In this document: piece after piece, positions 38,085 to 47,559 of the stretch | Numbering within the stretch: the stretch's first letter is position 1 | Layout of the letters: each line of letters opens with the position of its first letter | Origin: Dichotomicrobium thermohalophilum | Lineage (GTDB): Bacteria > Pseudomonadota > Alphaproteobacteria > Rhizobiales > Rhodomicrobiaceae | Reading direction: 5' to 3' | DNA: 64,000 bases | NCBI RefSeq assembly: GCF_003550175.1 | Contig: NZ_QXDF01000001.1 | Location: forward strand, 954,501-1,018,500 | Program-made: the position numbers and the translations under genes | The notes under the pieces: generated by a model | Told to the model about the DNA's origin: nothing | Seen by the model: only the letters and a program-made list of their open reading frames with translations | Database searches by the model: none

Positions 38085-38684
38085 TTAGCTGGCCTGATTG
38101 AACAGGTGCTCGACGTATTCCCAGTTGACGAGGTTGTCGAAGAAAGCCTCCAGATACTTCGGCCGCGCGTTGCGATAGTCGATGTAGTAGGAGTGCTCCC
38201 AGACGTCACAGCCGAGCAGCGGCGTCGCGCCGTGCACAAGCGGGTTCTCGCCGTTCGGCGTCTTCATCACCTGCAGCTTGCCGTCCTTCATCGCCAGCCA
38301 GCACCAGCCGGAGCCGAACTGCGTGACGCCGGCATCGATGAAATCGGCGCGGAACTTGTCGAAGCCGCCCAGGTCCTCGTCGATCTTCGCGGCCAGCGCA
38401 CCCGGCACACTCGTGCCGCCGCCGCCGGGCTTCATCCACTGCCAGAAATGCATGTGGTTGTAGTGCTGGGCGATATTGTTGAACAGGCCCTGGTTGGTGC
38501 CGTGGGCGCCCTTGACCACCTCTTCGATGCTCTTGCCTTCGAGGCCGGTGCCCTGGATCAGGTCGTTGGACTTCTCGACATAGGTGTTGTGGTGCTTGTC
38601 GTGATGGTATTCGAGCGTCTCGGCCGACATGTACGGCGCGAGTGCGTCATAGGCATAGGGAAGTTCGGGCAGCGTAAAAGTCAT
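38085..38684 (-). CDS. sodB: Superoxide dismutase, Fe/Mn family
   Basis: 199 residues from ATG 38684, which has ggaggg four bases upstream; a longer frame to 38696 lacks this. It converts superoxide to oxygen and hydrogen peroxide. Metal ligands: His in LEYHHDKHHNTYV near 27, His in AQHYNHMHFWQWMKP near 75, and Asp/His in GCDVWEHSYYIDYRNARPKY near 158-162. Helix FGSGWCWLAM is conserved. No signal peptide, so it is cytoplasmic. Fe or Mn use cannot be decided. It sits where ddl or murB would precede ftsQ. Confidence 0.95.
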   Translation of the reverse strand: MTFTLPELPYAYDALAPYMSAETLEYHHDKHHNTYVEKSNDLIQGTGLEGKSIEEVVKGAHGTNQGLFNNIAQHYNHMHFWQWMKPGGGGTSVPGALAAKIDEDLGGFDKFRADFIDAGVTQFGSGWCWLAMKDGKLQVMKTPNGENPLVHGATPLLGCDVWEHSYYIDYRNARPKYLEAFFDNLVNWEYVEHLFNQAS

Positions 38685-38970
38685 AAAACCCTCCAAGCGT
38701 TTGGCGTTGAGAGAAGTCTATGCTCTAGCTAATCGCAAGCGGAGGGTTAGGCAAGCGGCGCGCGCGACGGTGTGGAGAGCGGAGACGGCCCGGAACCCCT
38801 GCATTCCGCGCCGCCTCCAACCGTGCCGAGGAAAGGTATGGTTGATCACAGGGATTGACGGTTATGAGGATGCCAGCGCGGATATGAACGCGGCCTGAAT
38901 GGTGGATTTGGCGCGCGTTCAGGGTACGGCCCAGGCACTCAACTCGCACCAGGGTGTCAAAAATGAAAAT

Positions 38971-39373
<403 letters not shown>

Positions 39374-39379
39374 ATATTC

Positions 39380-39408
39380 CATAAATGGGGATTTTGCGCG
39401 CAGGTCAA
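39380..39408 (-). promoter_or_regulatory. rnpB promoter
   Basis: On the minus strand TTGACC (39403-39408) and TTTATG (39380-39385) are 17 bases apart, and the RNase P RNA starts 7 bases after the second box. This is a near-consensus housekeeping sigma promoter. Confidence 0.75.
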
Positions 39409-39455
39409 GGGCGGGCGGAAGGAGCGCGCCTTTTCGCGCGCCCCTTTATTGCGGC

Positions 39456-39725
39456 TTACTGCGTGGTGCCGCCGGTGTTGCCGCCGTCCATCATTTCGTT
39501 GGCCGGGGCATCGGCTGACGGCGTCGTCTGGACCCGCATCTGCACGTCGCCGTAGCCATAGAACGACAGCGCGCCGAAGATCAGACCGAAGACGATCGCG
39601 GTAACGATCGCGTTGGCGAGACGGTTGCCAAAGGCGATCAGGTTGCCAAGCAGGCTAACGAGGAACACGACGCCGGACGCGATCAGGACCGGCTCCAGCC
39701 AGAAATATTCTGCGGGTAAAAACAT
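39456..39725 (-). CDS. Small membrane protein, unknown
   Basis: 89 residues with two hydrophobic segments (about 11-32, VLIASGVVFLVSLLGNLIAF, and 37-58, LANAIVTAIVFGLIFGALSFYG) and a polar, Gly/Asn/Thr-rich tail. A caggggag ribosome site precedes the ATG. I do not recognise the family. It is 83 bases upstream of the rnpB start on the same strand and stands alone. Confidence 0.6.
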   Translation of the reverse strand: MFLPAEYFWLEPVLIASGVVFLVSLLGNLIAFGNRLANAIVTAIVFGLIFGALSFYGYGDVQMRVQTTPSADAPANEMMDGGNTGGTTQ

Positions 39726-39837
39726 TGGTGCACTCCCCTGTGTTGGCTCTAGCCGCGTGCGCAGCCGATGAGCTTTATAATCGAAACATGAAATTGTGAT
39801 TACATAAAATGCGATCTGCCCACGGGTTGGGCAACGG

Positions 39838-40479
39838 CTATGGCTCTGAGGCCTCTTCGCCTCTCTGTTCCGCCGTGTTTCCCGCCCGTCGGGCCATGCG
39901 CTCCGCGCGCCGGCGGCGATAGGCGCGCACGAAATTCAGGCTCAGCCGATACCCACCCGCAGCAATGATAATGGTCCATGGGAGCGACCCGAGCACGATC
40001 GGAACGCCCCAGTAGGTCAGCAGGGTTTCGATCCACGCCCACACCGCCTCGAAGAAACCGGCATCCGACGGCGCGGTGCTGGCAAACAGGGCGGCGAAGG
40101 CGTCATAACCGGCGATGTCGTTCCAGTGGCCGAGCATGAGCTGGCCAGTGATGTAATAGACGTAATAGACCGGCACGATGGTCAGGATGTTGGTCACCCA
40201 GGTGAAGGCCACCGCCGGGATCAGCGCAAAGCGCCAGCCGATCATCCGGCTGCCGATCGTCCAGCTCAACAACACGCCGCCCATCTGCAGGCCGAACAGC
40301 GGCACGAACGCCCAGATGAGCCCCATCATCACGCCGCGCGCGGTGTGCTCAGGGGGGTGGCCGCTGCGGATCATCGGGATGTGCAGGCGATAGCGAATCA
40401 GCCGTGCAAGCGGGCTGCGGCGCTTGGAGCGCGGACCGGCTGCCATCGGCGGCCCCATGGGTTTATCGTGTGTCGCCAT
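39838..40479 (-). CDS. DUF2062 domain membrane protein
   Basis: About 213 residues from ATG 40479. A basic N-terminus (KRRSPLARLIRYRL) is followed by the DUF2062 region with the pattern SGHPPEHTARGVMMGLIWAFVPLFGLQMG, and three or four membrane segments. A short Arg-rich tail ends the protein. The family is common in proteobacteria but its job is not known; it is sometimes linked to envelope or lipid functions. Confidence 0.85.
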   Translation of the reverse strand: MATHDKPMGPPMAAGPRSKRRSPLARLIRYRLHIPMIRSGHPPEHTARGVMMGLIWAFVPLFGLQMGGVLLSWTIGSRMIGWRFALIPAVAFTWVTNILTIVPVYYVYYITGQLMLGHWNDIAGYDAFAALFASTAPSDAGFFEAVWAWIETLLTYWGVPIVLGSLPWTIIIAAGGYRLSLNFVRAYRRRRAERMARRAGNTAEQRGEEASEP

Positions 40480-40827
40480 AAATGCGCGTTCGTTTGCCGT
40501 TTTGGTGGTCCGGCAAACCATCTGCGCCGGCACGCTTGGCACTTAGGCGCAGGCGCATATGCGCGTCAAGGCGCCGGGCATTGTTCACGCGGATCTGGCC
40601 GCTGCGCTTTCGGCAGGGTTAATGGCGCGGCCCCATGATCACATTGTCTTTCAAAACTTGTTGCAAAAAGGATTTTAACTTGATTGGGGCAAGGATTTCT
40701 TCCAAGGCAGATTCAGCTTGTCTTTTTGGCAGGCGGGGCACGCAGGTTTTCGCGTCGCCGGGGGGAACGCCGATCCCGCCCGCCCCGTTAAAGGGTGCGC
40801 GGCAAGACACAATCAGCGAGAACGAAC
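40480..40827. other. Intergenic region with an AT-richer core
   Basis: About 350 bases between divergent genes. The part 40640-40720 is clearly AT-richer than the rest (tttcaaaacttgttgc). Promoters for both genes are likely here. I could not recognise a small RNA. Confidence 0.4.
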
Positions 40828-41064
40828 ATGAGCGCGGTCAGCAATGCCAATCTGAATGAATGGGTCGCCATCGCCCAGCAACTTTGCCGGAATGCGCCGA
40901 CATCCGCCGCTTGCCCGGATTGCGGCCAAAGCACGCTGGTGATGCGTGACCGGGAATATGGCCCGCCGCACAGCCGGGGCCGGGAGCGCTATCTCATCTG
41001 CACGAGCTGCGGGGCGTTCAACGTCGTGAACCTGCGGCGCGCCGGATGCAGCGAGGCATCTTGA
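40828..41064 (+). CDS. Small zinc-ribbon protein, unknown
   Basis: 78 residues from ATG 40828. Two CxxC knuckles, CPDC near 28 and CTSC near 60, are spaced like a zinc ribbon, with a helix NEWVAIAQQLC before them. No other domain is seen. The gene stands just before coaBC (98-base gap), but a shared function is not evident. Such proteins often bind nucleic acid or help protein complexes. Confidence 0.65.
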   Translation: MSAVSNANLNEWVAIAQQLCRNAPTSAACPDCGQSTLVMRDREYGPPHSRGRERYLICTSCGAFNVVNLRRAGCSEAS

Positions 41065-41162
41065 GCTAGCCGCAGGCCGACCGATCAGGCCGCGCGCGAC
41101 GCTCGCGCGATGCGTCGTGTATGCTTATGTCGTAGGTGCATGAGCAGTAGAAGGCGCGTCCC

Positions 41163-42401
41163 ATGAGCAGCCTAGCGGGTCGGAACATTCTCTTCATCCT
41201 CGGGGCAGGCATCGCGGCCTACAAGGTGCTCGATGTGATGCGCCGCGTGCGCGAGCGTGGCGCGCATGTGCGCACGATCCTCACCTCCGGCGCGGCTGAG
41301 TTCGTCACGCCCCTGAGCGTTGGCGCCCTTTCGGAAGCGCCGGTCTTCACAGAGTTGTTCGATCTCAAGAACGAGACCGAAATCGGCCATATCCGCTTGG
41401 CGCGCGAGGCGGACCTTATCGTCGTGGCGCCGGCCACGGCCGATCTCATGGCGCGAATGGCGCATGGTCAGGCCGATGACCTTGCGACGACCGTGCTGCT
41501 GGCCGCCGACAAGCCGGTGCTCTGCGCGCCGGCCATGAATGTGCGCATGTGGCATCATACCGCGACGCAGCGCAATCTCGCCCAGCTTGCGGAAGACGGC
41601 ATCCATTTCGTCGGCCCGGATGAGGGGGCCATGGCGTGCGGCGAATACGGGCTTGGCCGGATGGCGCCGGTCGAAGTGATTGTCGAGAAGATCGAAGCGA
41701 TGCTTGGACCGGAAGCCCGTCCGCTGGCTGGCCGGCACATCCTTGTCACGGCCGGGCCAACGCATGAACCGATCGACCCCGTGCGCTTCATCGCGAACCG
41801 CTCGTCCGGCAAACAGGGCTACGCCATTGCCGAAGCGGCGGAGGCCCTGGGGGCCTGCGTCACGCTCGTTTCCGGGCCGACCGACTTGGCCGCGCCGCCA
41901 GGCGTACGGCGTCTCAACGTCGAAACCGCCGAGGAGATGCTCGCTGCGGTCGAGAACGCGCTGCCGGCCGACGCGGCGATCTTCGCGGCCGCTGTTGCGG
42001 ACTGGCGGGTTGCCGAAAATCCCTCGGCCAAGCTGAAGAAATCTGGCGGCGCGCCAACGCTCGCCCTGACCGAGAACCCCGACATCCTCAAGACCATCGC
42101 CGCGCGCGAGGACCGGCCCGCGTTGGTCGTCGGTTTCGCGGCGGAGACGGGCGACGCGGCTGCCAAGGGGCAGGAGAAGCGCCGCTCCAAGGGCTGCGAC
42201 TGGATCGTGGCGAACGACGTGTCGCCAGAGAGTGGCGTGTTTGGCAGTGACGAGAACGACGTCACGCTGGTGACGGGCGAAAGCGCGGAAGACTGGCCGC
42301 GGATGAGAAAAGCGGAAGTTGCCCGGCGACTGATGACCCGCATCGCGGAAGCGCTGGAGGGGCGGCCGTATCTGCCGACGAGGGCGGGTCATGGCGCCTG
42401 A
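41163..42401 (+). CDS. coaBC: Phosphopantothenoylcysteine decarboxylase / phosphopantothenate-cysteine ligase
   Basis: 412 residues; a fused enzyme that adds cysteine to 4'-phosphopantothenate and then decarboxylates it in CoA synthesis. The N-terminal flavoprotein CoaC domain shows [11 protein letters not shown] near 120 and the substrate-clamp Cys in [14 protein letters not shown] near 157. The CoaB domain starts near 185 ([14 protein letters not shown]) with [18 protein letters not shown]. The last 11 bases overlap dut, a linked arrangement known in many proteobacteria. PanC and CoaA are in this window too. Confidence 0.95.
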   Translation: MSSLAGRNILFILGAGIAAYKVLDVMRRVRERGAHVRTILTSGAAEFVTPLSVGALSEAPVFTELFDLKNETEIGHIRLAREADLIVVAPATADLMARMAHGQADDLATTVLLAADKPVLCAPAMNVRMWHHTATQRNLAQLAEDGIHFVGPDEGAMACGEYGLGRMAPVEVIVEKIEAMLGPEARPLAGRHILVTAGPTHEPIDPVRFIANRSSGKQGYAIAEAAEALGACVTLVSGPTDLAAPPGVRRLNVETAEEMLAAVENALPADAAIFAAAVADWRVAENPSAKLKKSGGAPTLALTENPDILKTIAAREDRPALVVGFAAETGDAAAKGQEKRRSKGCDWIVANDVSPESGVFGSDENDVTLVTGESAEDWPRMRKAEVARRLMTRIAEALEGRPYLPTRAGHGA

Positions 42402-42852
42402 GATCGAGGTTGCCGTCCAGCAGCTGCCGCATGGCGCGGGCCTGCCGCTGCCCGAATATCAATCCGCCGATGCGGCCGGGATGGATCTGCGCGCTGCCCT
42501 GGCAGAGCACGAGCCGCTGACGCTGCGGCCGATGGCGCGCGCTTTGGTGCCGACTGCTCTGGCGATCGCCTTGCCGCCGGGCTACGAGGCGCAGGTACGC
42601 CCACGCTCGGGGCTGGCATATCGCCACGGCATCAGCGTACTCAACGCGCCGGGTACGATTGACGCGGATTATCGCGGCGAGGTCCAGGTGCTGTTGGTCA
42701 ATCTCGGCGGGGAGAATGTCCTCATCGAGCGGGGAATGCGCATCGCCCAGCTTGTCGTCGCCCCTGTGACACGCGCGCAGCTCCGGCTGGTCGAGGCGCT
42801 GCCCGAGACGCAGCGTGGAGCTGGCGGCTTTGGCTCCACCGGCGGGACTTGA
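42391..42852 (+). CDS. dut: dUTP diphosphatase
   Basis: 153 residues; hydrolyses dUTP to dUMP, keeping uracil out of DNA and feeding thymidylate synthesis. All five trimeric-dUTPase motifs are seen: AGMDLRA near 30, PRSGLA near 71, the region [17 protein letters not shown] near 88, RIAQLVVAP near 117, and the C-terminal [10 protein letters not shown]. The gene overlaps coaBC by 11 bases and is likely co-translated. Confidence 0.96.
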   Translation: MAPEIEVAVQQLPHGAGLPLPEYQSADAAGMDLRAALAEHEPLTLRPMARALVPTALAIALPPGYEAQVRPRSGLAYRHGISVLNAPGTIDADYRGEVQVLLVNLGGENVLIERGMRIAQLVVAPVTRAQLRLVEALPETQRGAGGFGSTGGT

Positions 42853-42855
42853 GGC

Positions 42856-43593
42856 TCAACCGGCTTGTTTCTGCGAGAACTGCGCGAGCAGCGTGTCCTT
42901 CGCCTCGTTGATCTTCATCGCCAGATAGGTCGAGCCGCCCTGGTCCGGGTGAAACTTCTTCATCATCTCGCGATGCGCACGGCGAATTTCCTCCGGCTTG
43001 GCGCCCGGCCATAGGCCCAGAATGCGATAGGCTTCAGCGATGGTCATCGGTCCGGAAGCAGCGGCGTCGCTCGTTTCGCTCGCGCGCGCGCCGGGCTGAT
43101 CGCGCCAGTCAGGCGCAACACGGTCCAGATAGGCCTCCACCAGTTTCGCACTCTGCGCGTCGTGCGAAAGCGTCTCCCGCAAAAGCGTCAGCAGCTCCGA
43201 GGTCTCCATGCTGGAGAGCCTTCGCCCGGCATATTGCCCCGCGAGAACTTCGCCATCCATGTTCCCTGTGTCGTGGTCGAGCGTCATCTCGACGAACTCG
43301 GCCCGCACGGTTGAAGCCTGCCCGCCGCTGGGGCGCGCATTGCCGGGGATCGGACCGGTCTGCCCGCCGATTGACGGCAGTCGCCAGCCCAGCAGCCACC
43401 CGCCGATCAGCGCAAGCGGGATCGCCATGCCAATGCGCCCGGCGAGCCCCAGCCCGATTGCCAGCCCGAGCAGCCCATAGCCCCCGCCGCGCCGGATTGC
43501 CCGCGCGCCTGCCTTGGGACTCATTCGCGCGACACGGCCAGCGTAAAGCAGCAGCAACAGCAGAAGCAGGACACCGATAATCAGGAATTGCAT
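42856..43593 (-). CDS. Membrane-anchored J-domain protein
   Basis: About 245 residues from ATG 43593. An N-terminal membrane helix (FLIIGVLLLLLLLLYAG) and a second hydrophobic stretch near 43-75 are followed by a linker and a C-terminal J domain (about 182-245): ILGLWPGAKPEEIRRAHREMMKKFHPDQGG. The HPD tripeptide that activates DnaK is intact (FHPDQGG). This resembles TIM14/DjlA-type membrane co-chaperones, with a TerB-like middle region (SSMETSELLTLLRE). It is 10 bases after the VWA gene and should be translated with it. Confidence 0.85.
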   Translation of the reverse strand: MQFLIIGVLLLLLLLLYAGRVARMSPKAGARAIRRGGGYGLLGLAIGLGLAGRIGMAIPLALIGGWLLGWRLPSIGGQTGPIPGNARPSGGQASTVRAEFVEMTLDHDTGNMDGEVLAGQYAGRRLSSMETSELLTLLRETLSHDAQSAKLVEAYLDRVAPDWRDQPGARASETSDAAASGPMTIAEAYRILGLWPGAKPEEIRRAHREMMKKFHPDQGGSTYLAMKINEAKDTLLAQFSQKQAG

Positions 43594-43603
43594 GACGCGC
43601 CCG

Positions 43604-44356
43604 TCAGGATTTGAGCTGTTCGAGCAGCAGGCGCCCCGGCCCCGCGCCTGATCGGCTGAGGTCTTCCAGCGCCCGTCGCCCGCCGGCAGCGTAGACGGCG
43701 ACGGCCTGCAGCAGCGCGCGCAGGGAATCCGCCGCGCCCGCATCGAACCGGCAATAGGCGCCGCCGGTGAGCCGGGCGATTTCCCTGAAGGCGGTGGCGG
43801 CGTTTGGCTTGTCGCCCTCCTGGAACATGAAGGCTGGAACTTTCAGCATGCCCAGCTCGCCGGCCGTGTTGGCCAGCGCGTCGATATCCTCTTCCATGCT
43901 GTCGCCAACGAAGACCAGCGCGCTGACTTCGTTGGCCTCGGCCTCGCTGCGCGCGTGCTTAAGTACCTTGCGGATCTGCGTGAAGCCGCCGCGGCAGGCG
44001 ACGCTGGTCATGAGGCGCGTCAGGCCATGCGCATCCGAGACCCATTTCGACGCGCGGCACTCGTCGAAGCCGCGAAAATACATGAGCTGCACATCCAGCC
44101 CGCCGATCTGCGCCACCGCCTCGAACATTTCGCCTTGAAGCTGCAACGCCATGTCCCAGGTTGGCTGGCGGCTCATGGTGGCGTCCATGGCGAAAATCAG
44201 CCGGCCGCGCTGGGCGGAGTTCGCAGGCATGCTGCGGACTTGCGCGACGAAAGCATCAATCTCGTCGGCGCTGGATTTCGCGGGCGCTTTGCCGGGGTCC
44301 GGCGTCTGCTCGGCCGGGGCCGGCCGCGTCTTGTCGGGTGAGTCCTTGGTCGACAT
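43604..44356 (-). CDS. VWA-domain protein paired with the J-domain gene
   Basis: 250 residues. The VWA fold begins near 53: LIFAMDATMSRQPTWDMA holds a MIDAS-type D-A-T-M-S in place of classical DxSxS. Further strands are LVFVGDSMEEDIDAL and VPAFMFQEGDKPNAAT. The N-terminus is a Pro/Ala/Lys-rich tail. VWA proteins mediate protein contacts, often with AAA ATPases, none of which is here. The J-domain gene follows after 10 bases, so the pair may act together; the role is unknown. Confidence 0.8.
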   Translation of the reverse strand: MSTKDSPDKTRPAPAEQTPDPGKAPAKSSADEIDAFVAQVRSMPANSAQRGRLIFAMDATMSRQPTWDMALQLQGEMFEAVAQIGGLDVQLMYFRGFDECRASKWVSDAHGLTRLMTSVACRGGFTQIRKVLKHARSEAEANEVSALVFVGDSMEEDIDALANTAGELGMLKVPAFMFQEGDKPNAATAFREIARLTGGAYCRFDAGAADSLRALLQAVAVYAAGGRRALEDLSRSGAGPGRLLLEQLKS

Positions 44357-44520
44357 CTCTCTCCAATCGTGATGTTGAGCGTATATTAGTGCGCCGCGCC
44401 CGCGGTGTCAGGACTTTCCAGCGCTTTGGCGCGTTTCGCCGCGTTTCCCGTGCTTTCGTTTTTGCCAAAGCTTGCTATTGTGCGGCGCGAATTTCCGCAT
44501 CAGCACAAGGGTTGATTGCC

Positions 44521-45387
44521 GTGGCATTGCCAGTCGTGCGCACCGTGAGTCATCTGCGCGACGCCGTCCGCCGCTGGCGGCGCAAGAACCGCAAGATCGC
44601 GCTCGTGCCGACCATGGGCGGGCTGCATGAGGGGCATCTTTCGCTCGTGCGCCTCGCCCGCAAGAATGCGGACCGCGTGATCGTCTCAATCTTCGTGAAC
44701 CCGACCCAGTTCGGCCCGGATGAGGATTTCGAGAATTATCCGCGCGACGAGCATGGCGACAACCGGCTTCTGTCGAAGGCCGGGGCCGACCTCGTCTATG
44801 CGCCATCAATCCTGGAGATGTACCCGAACGACTTCGCCACGCGCGTCGAGGTTGCCGAGCTGACGCAGTGCCTGTGCGGGACCTCGCGCCCGCATTTCTT
44901 CGCCGGCGTGACGACCGTCGTGACCAAGCTGTTCCTGCAGAGCCTGCCGGATATCGCGGTATTCGGCGAGAAGGATTATCAGCAGCTTCTGGTCATCCGA
45001 CAGCTCGTAAAGGACCTGAATTTCCCGATCGAGATCATCGGCGGGCCGATCGTGCGCGAGGCGGACGGATTGGCAATGTCCTCGCGCAACGCGTATCTTA
45101 GCGAGGCCGACCGGGCGACCGCACCGCAGCTCTACAAGGTGCTGAGCGACATGGCGGAAGACCTCGGTGCGGGGCGTGACGTCGAGAGCACGCTCGCGAT
45201 GGGCGCCAACCGGCTGCGCGGGGCGGGTTTTCGCATCGACTATCTGGATGTGCGCACCGACGACACGCTGATCCCGCTGGAAGGGCAGGTGGTCGACTCG
45301 GCGCGGATTTTCGCGGCGGTCTGGCTCGGCGAGACACGGCTCATCGACAACGTGCCGATCCACCTGATCGACGATCCGGTTGTTTAG
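44521..45387 (+). CDS. panC: Pantothenate synthetase
   Basis: About 288 residues from GTG 44521, with aaggg upstream; the longer frame reaching 44161 runs through the VWA gene and is not real. It joins pantoate and beta-alanine with ATP to give pantothenate. Motifs: VPTMGGLHEGHLSLVR near 32 (HxGH), FVNPTQFGPDEDFENYPR, HFFAGVTTVVTKLF, FGEKDYQQLLVIRQL and READGLAMSSRNAYLS. The panB gene is not adjacent. The product feeds CoaA and CoaBC, also here. Confidence 0.95.
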   Translation: MALPVVRTVSHLRDAVRRWRRKNRKIALVPTMGGLHEGHLSLVRLARKNADRVIVSIFVNPTQFGPDEDFENYPRDEHGDNRLLSKAGADLVYAPSILEMYPNDFATRVEVAELTQCLCGTSRPHFFAGVTTVVTKLFLQSLPDIAVFGEKDYQQLLVIRQLVKDLNFPIEIIGGPIVREADGLAMSSRNAYLSEADRATAPQLYKVLSDMAEDLGAGRDVESTLAMGANRLRGAGFRIDYLDVRTDDTLIPLEGQVVDSARIFAAVWLGETRLIDNVPIHLIDDPVV

Positions 45388-45394
45388 CGTCGGG

Positions 45395-45426
45395 TCATTG
45401 CAAGGGCCGCCGGGCCGAAGCAATGA
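45395..45426. terminator. Hairpin between panC and the DUF1489 gene
   Basis: Stem tcattgc/gcaatga with an inner gggcc-type stem, in the 57-base gap between the stop codons of two convergent genes. It resembles half of the intergenic repeats elsewhere. It probably ends both transcripts. Confidence 0.5.
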
Positions 45427-45444
45427 CGCAGCTATCTTAAACGG

Positions 45445-45843
45445 CTAAATCAGAGCGAGTTCGGCGAGCGCCGCGCGCATGCCCGGAGGGATGTCATCAT
45501 TCGCGCCGCTGGCGAGGTCCGGCGGCGCATCCTCCGGCTTCAGATAGCGCCAGCCCTGGAACGGGCGGCGGGGGCGCGGCTGCACCGGGATCAGTTCCGG
45601 CGCGAGCACGATGGCGCATAAGGCTCGCCCGTCATGGTCGGTTTCGGCGCGCAAGTCGCGGATCGGCTGGCGTGCCTGGATCACTCCCTTGATCACCCAA
45701 TAGAGCGAGCCGCCGTCCTTGAGCGCGTCGGCCTGGCGCGGGAACTGGCGCGTTCGATGCACGATCTCGCTGCCGCGCCGGGCGATCCGCCGCTCCTGAT
45801 CCTCGATGCTTTCGACTCCAACGCAAAGCTTGATGAGATGCAA
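45445..45843 (-). CDS. DUF1489 family protein
   Basis: About 132 residues from TTG 45843, with ggaggg five bases before it; a longer ATG frame to 45909 lacks this. The beginning HLIKLCVGVESIEDQERR and the sequence SLYWVIKGVIQARQPI, then GWRYLKPEDAPPDL, are the DUF1489 (COG5458) signature. The family is restricted largely to alphaproteobacteria and has no known function. No membrane segment or signal is seen. It ends opposite panC and follows, in its direction, a membrane protein. Confidence 0.82.
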   Translation of the reverse strand: MHLIKLCVGVESIEDQERRIARRGSEIVHRTRQFPRQADALKDGGSLYWVIKGVIQARQPIRDLRAETDHDGRALCAIVLAPELIPVQPRPRRPFQGWRYLKPEDAPPDLASGANDDIPPGMRAALAELALI

Positions 45844-45960
45844 TTTCGCCCTCCAAACGCTTGCGGCCAGACCACCGCAGAGGATCGGCGGTCTGGCCGC
45901 GACGCGCAAGGCGGGGGCGTCAATCCGCGTGGGATAAGCGGGCGCTCATCCACAGTCGCG

Positions 45961-47112
45961 TCAGGCGAACGCTTCGTCGCCTTCCTTCTCCTTCTCGGCC
46001 TCAACGTCCTCCTCGTCGAGCAGGCGGATGCCGATATAGCGGATGCGTCCGCCGATCTTGGCCTTCTGCACGCCGAGATCGGCGAATTGCCGCCCGAAGA
46101 TCGGCAGGCTGACCGGCGTCTTGTCCTTCAGGTCGCACCAGTTGCAGTAGTCCTCGAACAGCGCCAACGCGGTGACGCTGGATTCCTTGGACTGCTCGAC
46201 CCGCTCGTCGAAATACATCTCCACGTCGGTCTTCTCGTAGGGCAGCTCCGCTTCGTCCGGCGCGACCAAGGCGGGCAGCGTGCGCTTCGGCGGCGCCACG
46301 GTCTCGACCGGCGCAGGCACGCCCAGCGCCTTGTCATCGAAGATCTTCCAGTGGCTCAGCGCGACATAGAAGCCGAGCGCCGATCCTGCCTCGACCAGCA
46401 CCGAGACGAGAATGATCAGCGCAAGCTGCACGCGGTCCGTGCCCAGCCCCGAGATGTTCGAGAGGATCGCCGCCTGCGGGTCGGCCTCGGTCGCCGGGCC
46501 GGCGCCTCGCAGCTCGTTCAGCTCGGCACGCACCGCCACGATCCGGTCATCGAGCTTCGCGGCCTTTTTCGCCGCGGCCAGCTCGGCTTCCAGCGCGTGG
46601 AATTCGCGGCAGTAGGCGATACTCTTCGGCACTGTCGCGTTGGTACAGCCGACCGTGGAATCCCAGCGGCGGTGCTGCTTCATACGGTCGATGTTGCTTT
46701 CGACCACGCCGGCCGGCCGATGCTGTGGCAGCCCCGCCATCTGGTCGCGCAAATACTGCAGTTCCGAGCGCAGGTCCTTGTAGGCCGCGGCGGTGACGGC
46801 GCGCTCGTTCACGGTGTCCGTGCGGTTGAGCGCGGCGAAGCCGAGCGAGGAGGTGAGCGAATAGGACGCGCAGATGGTGAGCAGCAGGATCGCGCCCAGC
46901 GCCTGCGACCACTGGCGGCGCCTGAAGGCGATCAGGATCAGGAATGGAATCAGCGCCTTGAGAACATCGGATGCCGCGCTGGCGGCGCCGTAGATGTGTG
47001 CGTCAAATTCCGTTTTGCCGAGACTGAAGCCGAAACGCCAATTCATCGCCGCGGATACCACAAGCAGTATGGTGGCGGCGAAAACCCCGAGAACCCCCAG
47101 AACGTGTCTCAT
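45961..47112 (-). CDS. Membrane coiled-coil protein with primase-like winged helix
   Basis: About 383 residues from ATG 47112 (MRHVLGVLGVF). Three membrane segments lie in the first ~100 residues, then a long charged helical stretch with a possible coiled coil (ELEAELAAAKKAAKLDD near 190) and a fourth segment near 240-265 (LALIILVSVLVEAGSALGFY). The cytoplasmic C-terminus, about 325-370, reads ALFEDYCNWCDLKDKTPVSL then FGRQFADLGVQKAKI-GGRIRYIGIRL, close to the winged helix at the end of D5-type phage and plasmid primases. The layout recalls proteins of mobile elements, but no phage genes flank it. Function unknown. Confidence 0.7.
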   Translation of the reverse strand: MRHVLGVLGVFAATILLVVSAAMNWRFGFSLGKTEFDAHIYGAASAASDVLKALIPFLILIAFRRRQWSQALGAILLLTICASYSLTSSLGFAALNRTDTVNERAVTAAAYKDLRSELQYLRDQMAGLPQHRPAGVVESNIDRMKQHRRWDSTVGCTNATVPKSIAYCREFHALEAELAAAKKAAKLDDRIVAVRAELNELRGAGPATEADPQAAILSNISGLGTDRVQLALIILVSVLVEAGSALGFYVALSHWKIFDDKALGVPAPVETVAPPKRTLPALVAPDEAELPYEKTDVEMYFDERVEQSKESSVTALALFEDYCNWCDLKDKTPVSLPIFGRQFADLGVQKAKIGGRIRYIGIRLLDEEDVEAEKEKEGDEAFA

Positions 47113-47559
47113 CGAAACAGCCCCCTGTCTGCCGCTTAATGCAGCCTTATCGTCCTTGGGGGCCTGGCGAAGGCGTTGCGCGGGCGTACGCGACTCGGTG
47201 CAGGCGCGCATCAGCGCCCGGTCGGAAATATTCAGATGAACGCAAAACGACTGCCCCGTCGCGAGTGTCCAGTCACGACGCGCTAGCCTGATGAAGGCTT
47301 TTCCGGCAGGGACGTCAATGTTGCCGCATCTGTCCCCAACTCCGCCTCGTCACACTCCCGGCCGCCCGTTCGCCGTTCTTGTTTGACCGAGAGTGTTCGA
47401 ATCGGCGGGCCGGAAAAATTGAAGTGAGTCAGGCCCCCTCACTCCAAAAGATAGCTGATTCGCGGCGGTCAAGGAAAGGCGGTGATTTGCCCAGATGTTG
47501 TGGCGTTGTCCCCAATACTTCGCCCATTTGGTCACAGGCGGGGAACAAGGGGTTGAGAG
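47113..47559. other. Intergenic region upstream of the primase-winged-helix gene
   Basis: About 450 bases between two minus-strand genes. The word tgtccccaa occurs twice (near 47333 and 47508), and an imperfect stem agtgag/ctcact lies near 47424-47444. No gene is seen; the promoter of the downstream gene must be here. Confidence 0.4.
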
